Below, in pieces: positions 8,884 to 14,967 of a stretch of DNA of 64,000 nucleotides. Under the pieces are notes generated by a model. The model worked only from the letters and a program-made list of their open reading frames with translations, ran no database searches and was not told the DNA's origin. Positions within the stretch are counted from its first letter, which is position 1. The number at the start of each line of letters is the position of its first letter. This DNA comes from Flavobacterium laiguense (GTDB lineage: Bacteria > Bacteroidota > Bacteroidia > Flavobacteriales > Flavobacteriaceae). The stretch lies in NCBI RefSeq assembly GCF_003097655.1, contig NZ_QCZH01000001.1:62001-126000 (forward strand). The letters are read 5' to 3'. A program made the position numbers and the translations under genes.

Positions 8884-8927
8884 AAAAAAACCAAATTAAT
8901 CGTAGGTAAAAACGACTAATTTGGTTT
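8884..8927 (-). terminator. Terminator hairpin downstream of the 9065-9475 gene
   Basis: AAACCAAATTA (8888-8898) pairs with 8917-8927, with an inner 4-bp extension. On the minus strand the stem is followed by a T-run (8884-8890), which fits termination of the upstream minus-strand gene. Confidence 0.65.
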
Positions 8928-8956
8928 GTAAAAAATCTTAAATTTATTCTGTTCTA

Positions 8957-9052
8957 ATTCTTCCGAAAAAGTATTAAAATTTGGTTGTCATCCCGATAAT
9001 TATCGGCAGCTTTTTTATTTTAAAGGAAGAAAATTTCTTCTTGGCGGTTTCA
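8957..9052 (+). repeat. Dispersed repeat family R1, copy A (interrupted)
   Basis: This copy shares ATTCTTCCGAAAAAGTAT, AAAATTTGGTTGTCA and GAAGAAAATTTCTTC with copies at 21946-22032 (+) and 49370-49461 (-). In copy A the GAAACC segment after TTGTCA is replaced by the palindrome CCCGATAATTATCGG (8992-9006). That looks like insertion of a second small palindromic repeat. Confidence 0.75.
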
Positions 9053-9064
9053 TTTAACTATCAA

Positions 9065-9475
9065 CTACTTTGCTAGACAGTATGTGCTACCTGGATCAAC
9101 ATCTCCTTCCGGAAAATTTTTACCATAAAAAGTTCTTTTAACAGTGAAACAGTCGTCGTCAATACTCACAATTGTCATGATAATTCTGTCCCCAATTTCC
9201 ATCTGAGACTCTCCAAGCTTTTTAACGCAAGTGATTTCATATTCACAGTCGCTGATCCACTTAACACTCCAGGCTAATTGAAGTACACCATTGTCGTAAC
9301 TTTCTTGAGTGGCACCTTTTACCTCAAAAGTCCTTTTAGGGTAGTCTGGATTATACGCTTTGATGTTTTTGAATTTACTGCAATCCAGTGTTTGTGTTTG
9401 TGCTTGTGTTTGTGTTTGTGAATACCCGATTGATCCTGCTAATACTAATAAAATAAGCGCTATTTGTTTTTTCAT
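9065..9475 (-). CDS. Small secreted protein of unknown function
   Basis: A 136-residue protein with signal peptide MKKQIALILLVLAGSIGYS and a mature start of QTQTQAQTQT. That Gln/Thr stretch is encoded by a hexanucleotide-like CAAACA repeat (9389-9420). The mature part has five Cys (DCSKF, SDCEYEITC, DDCF, STYC), compatible with extracytoplasmic disulfides. It is the last minus-strand gene after the peptide exporter genes, about 160 bp downstream of HlyD. A link to that system (immunity or accessory protein) is possible but not shown. Confidence 0.6.
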   Translation of the reverse strand: MKKQIALILLVLAGSIGYSQTQTQAQTQTLDCSKFKNIKAYNPDYPKRTFEVKGATQESYDNGVLQLAWSVKWISDCEYEITCVKKLGESQMEIGDRIIMTIVSIDDDCFTVKRTFYGKNFPEGDVDPGSTYCLAK

Positions 9476-9634
9476 AATTTTGATTTTGGCTGATTTGGGG
9501 AAAACAGCTGATTTACATCTATTAATTTATCCCCCAATATTACAAAATTGTAGCGCTCTATCCAACACTTCTTGTTTACTTTCTTACACCTTTTAATTGT
9601 CAGTTTTGTTTTTGTATAGGAGGTAATCCAAATA

Positions 9635-10951
9635 CTACTCTGTCTTAAAAACATCCCTAAACTGGTAGAGAATACGCTCTAACAATCTCAAATCTTCGGT
9701 CACAATATCTGCCGAGCCTTTCATTTCTTGCTGAAAAGGAATTTGTTTTTTATAGGAAGACTCTAAACCCTTTGGCAAAGACACATCAATTAATAAATTA
9801 CCCTCTTTGTCTGGCACCAATGAAATGTTATTTACTTTTCCTCTCAATACTCCAAACTCTCTATCTGGAAAATTAAACAAACGAATATTAACTTTTTGTC
9901 CTACCTTAATTTTTCCGGAATTCAATGTAGGAGCTTTCACTTTACCAACGTATCCCTCTTTTATTGTGGGTATGATAGAAAACACATTGTCTCCCGAAGC
10001 TATGGATTGGTTCTTTGTCCAAACTTGCAAAAAAGTAACCACACCAGAAACAGAAGACTTCAAAGTATAGGTCAACTCCCAATCTTTTATTGCTTTTTTT
10101 AATTGATAAAAAGCTTGCGTCACACTTCGGTCCAAATTGACCGTTTCTCTAGTCCCATTTATTTGAGAGTTTTGACTTGATTTTGTATTATCAATTAAAG
10201 ATGATTTTAATTGAGAGATTGAGGATAATAAACTTTTATAATTCTTATCAGCTTGTAGATACCCGAGTTTTTTATTTTCGAAATCCTGTGTAGAAACAAC
10301 TCCTTTATTATACAAAACTTCAAAACGATTGACATCGTTTTTTTGGAGTTGCAATTCGCTTTCATTTATTATTTTTTGTTGTTCCAGTAATCGCAAACGC
10401 TCTTTTATTTGAGTATTCTCAGAATGTTGTGCTTTGTTTTCCATTTGAAATGGTTGCAGCTGCGTATTGAGTTCTTCGGCGGAATATTCTTTCTGAAAAA
10501 TGGCATACGCACTTTCTATATCTCCTAATTGTGCTTTTTCCAGTAAATGAAACGGGAATTTTGCAGTTTCGTTTAAATCAAAATGATCGATACAGTTCTT
10601 TAAAATAAATACATCTTTATAATTTGCATTATTCTCAATTATGGCAAGTGTCGTGTTTTCTAAAACTGTTGCTTTATCTTTTACTAAAATAGCTTCAATT
10701 CTTCCAGTGGTTTTAGCAACTATTTTTTCTGGTGGAATTGTAGTTGTAATAACAATTTCTGTGCTTACCACATCTGGATATTTTAAAAACCAAGACACGA
10801 AAAAAAGCATCATGATGATTCCAAAAATCAAAACGGTTCCCCAGCGAATCATCCAGTGCGGTACGCGGGTAAGAATATCTTGAACTTCTTCACTGCGAAG
10901 CTGGAAGTCGGGAGTTTGAAGTTGGGAATTTGAAGTTGGTAATTCAGGCAT
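9635..10951 (-). CDS. HlyD-type periplasmic adaptor of the peptide exporter
   Basis: A 438-residue membrane-fusion protein. It has a cytoplasmic N-terminus with LRSEEVQDILTRVPHWMI, one transmembrane helix (~33-55), and a lipoyl half-motif (GRIEAILVKDKATVLEN, ~83-99). A long coiled coil spans about 150-270, followed by the second lipoyl/beta-barrel part (SGVVTFLQVW, GKVKAPTLNSGKIKVGQKVNIRLFNFP). It links an inner-membrane ABC exporter to an outer-membrane channel. It follows the PCAT gene in the same orientation, forming the usual two-gene exporter. No TolC-like gene is in the window. Confidence 0.9.
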   Translation of the reverse strand: MPELPTSNSQLQTPDFQLRSEEVQDILTRVPHWMIRWGTVLIFGIIMMLFFVSWFLKYPDVVSTEIVITTTIPPEKIVAKTTGRIEAILVKDKATVLENTTLAIIENNANYKDVFILKNCIDHFDLNETAKFPFHLLEKAQLGDIESAYAIFQKEYSAEELNTQLQPFQMENKAQHSENTQIKERLRLLEQQKIINESELQLQKNDVNRFEVLYNKGVVSTQDFENKKLGYLQADKNYKSLLSSISQLKSSLIDNTKSSQNSQINGTRETVNLDRSVTQAFYQLKKAIKDWELTYTLKSSVSGVVTFLQVWTKNQSIASGDNVFSIIPTIKEGYVGKVKAPTLNSGKIKVGQKVNIRLFNFPDREFGVLRGKVNNISLVPDKEGNLLIDVSLPKGLESSYKKQIPFQQEMKGSADIVTEDLRLLERILYQFRDVFKTE

Positions 10952-10990
10952 TTTTATTGTTTTATTTTATATATGACTCTTTTTATGATA

Positions 10991-11023
10991 AAGTTGGAAG
11001 TCTGAAGCAAAAACTTCCAACTT
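10991..11023 (-). terminator. Hairpin between PCAT and HlyD genes
   Basis: AAGTTGGAAGT (10991-11001) pairs perfectly with 11013-11023. The same GAAGTTGG/CCAACTTC words recur inside the first codons of the HlyD gene (about 10900-10940). The stem may be part of a small repeat rather than a dedicated terminator. Confidence 0.4.
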
Positions 11024-11035
11024 CCTTCTTCTCTC

Positions 11036-13228
11036 TTAATTCCCTAATTGCAATTGATTTCTAACCAATTCAAAATAATTCCCTTTTTGTTCTACCAATG
11101 CCGAATGACTTCCCATCTCGATAATTTTTCCTTTGTCAAGCACCACAATTTGATCGGCATTCATTACCGTACTCAATCGATGCGCAATAACCACTACCGT
11201 TTTATTCTTAAAAAAAAGATCCAGTTTACCCATAATCACTTTTTCATTATTGGCATCCAAGGCCGAGGTGGCTTCGTCAAAAAATAGCATTTCCGGATTT
11301 TTGTAGACCGCTCTGGCAATAAGTAATCGTTGCTTTTGTCCGGTACTCATCCCTACTCCTTCACTACCTATTTTAGTATTGTATCCTAATGGTAATCCTA
11401 AAATATATTCCGTGATATTGGCTACATCAGCTGCATACACCAGCCGTTCTTTATTAATTAAATCCACTCCTACCGCTATATTATTGGCGATTGTATCATT
11501 AAAAATAAAGCCTTCTTGCATTACAGCTCCAATATTGGCTCTCCAAGATTTTTGTGCAATGTTTTTGAGTTGGGTATTTCCTAAATTAATTTCTCCTTTG
11601 TCTGGATCATAGAATTTAAGCAATAATTTCATTAAAGTAGTTTTCCCGCTTCCGCTAACGCCCACGATAGCGGTAACTTTTCGGGCAGGAATCGTTAAAT
11701 TCAAATTGTCTAGTACAGGAATATCTGAACCCAGATAACGATAACACAAATTCTTTATAACAATATCACTGTCTTTTGGGATATCATGTGTTTGATGCAT
11801 TTCTTGTTGTGATTCATCTTCTTTTTCATGAATTTCAGACAAGCGAGCCAAGGAAATTTTGGCATCTTGCAATTCGCGGACAAACTCAATCAGTTGGGTA
11901 ATTGGACCATTCAAACTCCCTACAATAGAGCTTATTGCCATCATCATCCCTAAAGTAATGGATCCATCTATGACTAATTTTGCCGAAAGGAAAATAATAA
12001 AAATGTTCTTTAACTCATTTATTACCGATGAACCAATGGTTTGTGTTTGTTCCAGCACCAATCCTTTTATAGAAACCCGAAACAATCGCGCCTGTACATA
12101 CTCCCATCCCCAGCGTTTTTGTTTTTCGGCATTGTGCAGTTTAATTTCCTGCATCCCGTTGATGAGTTCCATCACTTTACTTTGCTCCTGACTTACTTCC
12201 GAGAATCGTTTGTAATCCAGTTCTTTTCTTCTCTTAAGAAATAAAGTAATCCAACCAAAATACAGAATACTCCCTGCAAAAAACACAAAGAAAATTTGAA
12301 GGTTATAATAGGCCAATACCCCTCCCATAATAAACATATTGATTACAGAGAACAATACATTTAAGGAAGAAGTAGTCAGAATTTTTTCTATACGATGATG
12401 ATCGTTTATGCGCTGCATAATATCTCCCGTCATCCTAACATCAAAAAATGAAATGGGTAAATTCATTAATTTAATAAAGAAATCGGAAATTAAGGAAATG
12501 TTTATCCTCGTAGAAAGATGCAAAAGTATCCAACTCCGAATGAGCTCTAGTCCTGTTCTTCCCGCAAAAAGAAACAATTGCGCAAACAATATGAGATAAA
12601 TAAAATGAATATTTTGATTCTGGATCCCAACATCGACAATACTTTGTGTCAAGAAAGGAAAAATAAGCTGCAACAAACTACTGGCTAATAAACCAACACT
12701 TAACTGCATTAAGAAGGATTTGTATCGCAATACATATTGGGACAACAACCCGAATCCAAATCCCTTATTTTCTTCCTTGTCAAATTCCGACTGGAAGAAC
12801 TTTGGCGTAGCTTCTAGTAATAAAGCGATACCCTCCTGAGTCGTATCATCGGCATTGTTCCCTATCCAAAATTTTATAAAATCGGATTCATTATACTCTA
12901 TTAATCCAAAACCGGGATCGGAGATAAAATATCTTCCTTTTTTAACATTATATAGGACTACATAGTGTTCTTTATTCCAATGCAAAATACAAGGCAAAGG
13001 CACTTCTTCCAAGCTTTTTAAATTCAGTTTTACTCCTAAGGTTCTAAAGCCTATTTTCTCAGCAGCATCACTTAGAAATAATAAATTACTTCCTTCTCGA
13101 GTAGTTTCGCTAAAATCACGCAACTCTTGAATGTTTATAGTTTTACCGTAATGTTTCGCTATTATTTTTAAACAGGTGGGGCCGCAGTCCTTAGAATCTG
13201 CTTGTTTGTAATTTGGGAATTTTTTCAA
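11036..13228 (-). CDS. Peptidase-containing ABC transporter (C39, PCAT)
   Basis: A 730-residue protein. The N-terminal C39 double-glycine peptidase has Gln9, Cys15 (DCGPTCL), His88 (KEHYVVLY) and Asp104 (ISDPGFG). The transmembrane domain spans ~172-440 and includes an EIKLHNAE coupling helix. In the ATPase domain Walker A is GVSGSGKT (523-530), the signature is MSTGQ (627-631) and Walker B is MLFFDE (647-652). Such proteins cut GG leaders and export the peptide. It lies directly downstream of six GG-leader precursor genes and upstream of HlyD. A terminator hairpin between precursors and this gene suggests lower exporter than peptide expression. Confidence 0.95.
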   Translation of the reverse strand: MKKFPNYKQADSKDCGPTCLKIIAKHYGKTINIQELRDFSETTREGSNLLFLSDAAEKIGFRTLGVKLNLKSLEEVPLPCILHWNKEHYVVLYNVKKGRYFISDPGFGLIEYNESDFIKFWIGNNADDTTQEGIALLLEATPKFFQSEFDKEENKGFGFGLLSQYVLRYKSFLMQLSVGLLASSLLQLIFPFLTQSIVDVGIQNQNIHFIYLILFAQLFLFAGRTGLELIRSWILLHLSTRINISLISDFFIKLMNLPISFFDVRMTGDIMQRINDHHRIEKILTTSSLNVLFSVINMFIMGGVLAYYNLQIFFVFFAGSILYFGWITLFLKRRKELDYKRFSEVSQEQSKVMELINGMQEIKLHNAEKQKRWGWEYVQARLFRVSIKGLVLEQTQTIGSSVINELKNIFIIFLSAKLVIDGSITLGMMMAISSIVGSLNGPITQLIEFVRELQDAKISLARLSEIHEKEDESQQEMHQTHDIPKDSDIVIKNLCYRYLGSDIPVLDNLNLTIPARKVTAIVGVSGSGKTTLMKLLLKFYDPDKGEINLGNTQLKNIAQKSWRANIGAVMQEGFIFNDTIANNIAVGVDLINKERLVYAADVANITEYILGLPLGYNTKIGSEGVGMSTGQKQRLLIARAVYKNPEMLFFDEATSALDANNEKVIMGKLDLFFKNKTVVVIAHRLSTVMNADQIVVLDKGKIIEMGSHSALVEQKGNYFELVRNQLQLGN

Positions 13229-13292
13229 TTTTAAACTTATTTTTTCGACAGCAATTTAGTACAAAATATTTTCTTTTTCAATATTAAAAACA

Positions 13293-13320
13293 ATAAAGAG
13301 GAAATAAATTTCCTCTTTAT
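13293..13320 (-). terminator. Terminator between peptide cluster and PCAT gene
   Basis: ATAAAGAGGAAAT (13293-13305) is the perfect complement of 13308-13320, and a T-rich tract follows on the minus strand. It could terminate most precursor transcripts before the exporter gene. Confidence 0.75.
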
Positions 13321-13346
13321 ATAATTATAAAATTTAACAACCTTTA

Positions 13347-13541
13347 TTATACGCAAATGTTTTCTTTTACTGCGCATTTACCAGTGCTTGCATTATATAT
13401 CCCACCTTCTTCAGCACACTCAGCGGCTGTCATTGTCCAATAAAAGGTTCTAATGCATCCAAATCCTCCATTAATTGATTTTTGCTCCTTTTGGGTTAAT
13501 TTTTGAGCGCCCTTTAAATCTAAAATATTTTTTAACATCAT
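13347..13541 (-). CDS. GG-leader peptide precursor 6
   Basis: A 64-residue precursor (63 if the second Met is used). The leader LKNILDLKGAQKLTQKEQ ends in KSINGG, a double-glycine cleavage site. The core of ~38 residues begins FGCIRTFYW and has four Cys (positions 29, 43, 56 and 63). It is the sixth and last precursor in transcription order, 117 bp before the PCAT gene and 17 bp after precursor 5. It lacks the hairpin spacer found upstream of the others. The core resembles nothing I recognise. Confidence 0.8.
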   Translation of the reverse strand: MMLKNILDLKGAQKLTQKEQKSINGGFGCIRTFYWTMTAAECAEEGGIYNASTGKCAVKENICV

Positions 13542-13558
13542 TTTACAATTTTAGGTTA

Positions 13559-13753
13559 TTAATAACAACATTTTCCACAGGCAACAAGTGCAAACTCATC
13601 ATCTATTGTTGGACATGTTGCAGTTGTTTTTGGAATACAATACATTGTAGCCCATGCATTAGCACAAGCCTCGGTAATACCTCCATTAATTGATTTTTGC
13701 TCATTTTTAGTCAATTTTTGAGCTCCTTCTAATTTTAAAATGTTTTTTAACAT
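13559..13753 (-). CDS. GG-leader peptide precursor 5
   Basis: A 64-residue precursor. I use the ATG at 13753, because the MLKNILKLEGAQKLTK leader is then identical to the neighbours; an in-frame upstream ATG at 13792 lies in the conserved spacer. Cleavage is expected after SINGG. The core starts ITEACANAWATMYC and contains five Cys, ending CGKCCY. It is probably exported and disulfide-bonded with help from the nearby VKOR/thioredoxin protein. Confidence 0.82.
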   Translation of the reverse strand: MLKNILKLEGAQKLTKNEQKSINGGITEACANAWATMYCIPKTTATCPTIDDEFALVACGKCCY

Positions 13754-13817
13754 GATTATAGTTTTTAAAAGTTTGGTTAATACCCCAATCATTTTGAGAC
13801 ACTTGGGGTTTTGTCTA
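13754..13817 (-). repeat. Conserved hairpin spacer, copy 1 (before precursor 5)
   Basis: CCCCAA on the minus strand (13803-13808) pairs with TTGGGG (13783-13788) around a loop containing GTGTCTCAAAATGA. Equivalent spacers precede precursors 1-4. Located just 5' of the start codon, it may control translation or mRNA processing. Confidence 0.7.
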
Positions 13818-13954
13818 AAAAAAGTAGTTATTATATTAGAGTTTAATATAATAACTTTAAATAAGTCGAATTATTAATCGAATGCCTTAACAAGAAGGAG
13901 CTAATAAAGAAAATTTAATAGCTCCTAAAAAAATGTTTTTACAATAACATTATA

Positions 13955-14110
13955 TTATTGTCCTAAACAAGCGTCATCCCATAGAGAACAAACTCTAGTT
14001 CTAGGATTCCAAGTTAAACAACACATTGGCACATACCCACCCGAAATACTTTTTTGCTCCTTTTTAGTCAATTTTTGAGCTCCTTCTAATTTTAAAATGT
14101 TTTTTAACAT
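13955..14110 (-). CDS. GG-leader peptide precursor 4
   Basis: A 51-residue precursor read from ATG at 14110 to TAA at 13955-13957. The leader is MLKNILKLEGAQKLTKKEQK and the cleavage motif is SISGG (Asn to Ser relative to the paralogues). The core is YVPMCCLTWNPRTRVC followed by SLWDDACLGQ, with four Cys including a CC pair. The leader is nearly identical to its neighbours while the core is unrelated, the pattern of a diversifying tandem family. Confidence 0.82.
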   Translation of the reverse strand: MLKNILKLEGAQKLTKKEQKSISGGYVPMCCLTWNPRTRVCSLWDDACLGQ

Positions 14111-14174
14111 GATTTATAGTTTTTAATAATTTGTTAATGCCCCAATCATTTTAAGACACTTGAGGTTTCTGTCT
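14111..14174 (-). repeat. Conserved hairpin spacer, copy 2 (before precursor 4)
   Basis: Same architecture as copy 1. CCTCAA pairs with TTGGGG with one G-U wobble, so the stem is kept although the sequence differs. Confidence 0.65.
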
Positions 14175-14186
14175 TTAAATTTTTAT

Positions 14187-14363
14187 TTAAATAGCGTCAC
14201 AATAAGCTTTACACTTTCTTAAAAAAGGGTCATTAAGGTAATTTGGATCAGCACATACTTGCCAACTACAATATGACGGCCAATATGCTCCTCCATTAAT
14301 GCTTTTCTGCTCATTTTTACTTAATTGTTGAGCACCTTCTAATTTTAAAATGTTTTTTAACAT
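14187..14363 (-). CDS. GG-leader peptide precursor 3
   Basis: A 58-residue precursor from ATG at 14363 to TAA at 14187-14189. The leader is MLKNILKLEGAQQLSKNEQK with cleavage at SINGG. The core begins AYWPSYCSWQVCADPNY and ends KCKAYCDAI, with four Cys and several aromatics. It is separated from neighbours by the conserved spacer on its 5' side. Confidence 0.82.
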   Translation of the reverse strand: MLKNILKLEGAQQLSKNEQKSINGGAYWPSYCSWQVCADPNYLNDPFLRKCKAYCDAI

Positions 14364-14428
14364 GATTATGGTTTTTTAATATTTAGTTAATACTCCCAAT
14401 TGCTTAAAGACACTCGAGGTTTATGTCT
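14364..14428 (-). repeat. Diverged hairpin spacer, copy 3 (before precursor 3)
   Basis: It aligns with the other spacers (GTGTCTTTAAG and TTGGGAGTATT on the minus strand), but the CC/GG stem pairs poorly. The hairpin is therefore not strictly maintained here. Confidence 0.55.
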
Positions 14429-14451
14429 GTGACCAAATAAATATTAGAAAT

Positions 14452-14616
14452 TTAATATTGTAACTCTGGACGGCATGGATTAGCACAAGCTAAACTGATG
14501 TACTTGCATGTATTTGTCATCGGGTCGATACAATCCTTTAAGCCTCCATTAATACTTTTTTGCTCCATTTTAGTCAATTTTTGAGCTCCTTCTAATTTTA
14601 AAATGTTTTTTAACAT
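14452..14616 (-). CDS. GG-leader peptide precursor 2
   Basis: A 54-residue precursor from ATG at 14616 to TAA at 14452-14454. The leader is MLKNILKLEGAQKLTKMEQK with cleavage at SINGG. The core is LKDCIDPMTNTCKYIS followed by LACANPCRPELQY, with four Cys and no Trp. The core is unrelated to the others apart from its cysteine content. Confidence 0.82.
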   Translation of the reverse strand: MLKNILKLEGAQKLTKMEQKSINGGLKDCIDPMTNTCKYISLACANPCRPELQY

Positions 14617-14679
14617 GATTATAGTTTTTATTATTTGGTTAATACCCCAATCATTTTAAGACACTTGGAGTTTATGTAT
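14617..14679 (-). repeat. Conserved hairpin spacer, copy 4 (before precursor 2)
   Basis: ACTCCAA pairs with TTGGGGT (one wobble) around GTGTCTTAAAATGA, matching copies 1, 2 and 5. Confidence 0.65.
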
Positions 14680-14702
14680 TACTTTTTATTAGAAAAGGCT
14701 AG

Positions 14703-14879
14703 TTAATAACAAATACATCCTTTATAACACGAGTTAGAATTTGGGTCGTTACAAAGAACACCTCCAGCAATACCACATATATCTGGACTTGAACAATAAG
14801 GACGTCCTCCATTAATACTTTTTTGCTCATTTTTAGTTAATTTTTGAGCACCTTCTAAGTTTAAAATGTTTTTTAACAT
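14703..14879 (-). CDS. GG-leader peptide precursor 1
   Basis: A 58-residue precursor from ATG at 14879 to TAA at 14703-14705. The leader is MLKNILNLEGAQKLTKNEQK with cleavage at SINGG. The core starts RPYCSSPDICGIAGG and ends CYKGCICY; it has six Cys, the most in the set. It is the first precursor downstream of the VKOR/thioredoxin gene. Its Cys pattern could support three disulfides, but pairing cannot be predicted. Confidence 0.82.
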   Translation of the reverse strand: MLKNILNLEGAQKLTKNEQKSINGGRPYCSSPDICGIAGGVLCNDPNSNSCYKGCICY

Positions 14880-14941
14880 GATTATAGTTTTTTATAATTT
14901 ATAACACCCCAATCATTTTGAGACACTTGAGGTTTGCGTCT
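14880..14941 (-). repeat. Conserved hairpin spacer, copy 5 (before precursor 1)
   Basis: ACCTCAA pairs with TTGGGGT (one wobble) around GTGTCTCAAAATGA. It fills most of the gap between the VKOR gene stop and precursor 1. Confidence 0.65.
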
Positions 14942-14967
14942 ATCCTTGCAAGAATATTTTTTATATT

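Noticed and set aside
9472..9654. 60-residue minus-strand frame between HlyD and the secreted protein
   Set aside because: No start context, signal or recognisable composition; it overlaps the HlyD 3' end.
11036..13228. MSTGQ signature as evidence of a dead ABC transporter
   Set aside because: Walker A, Walker B and the Q of the signature are intact, and MSTGQ-type signatures occur in active PCAT proteins.
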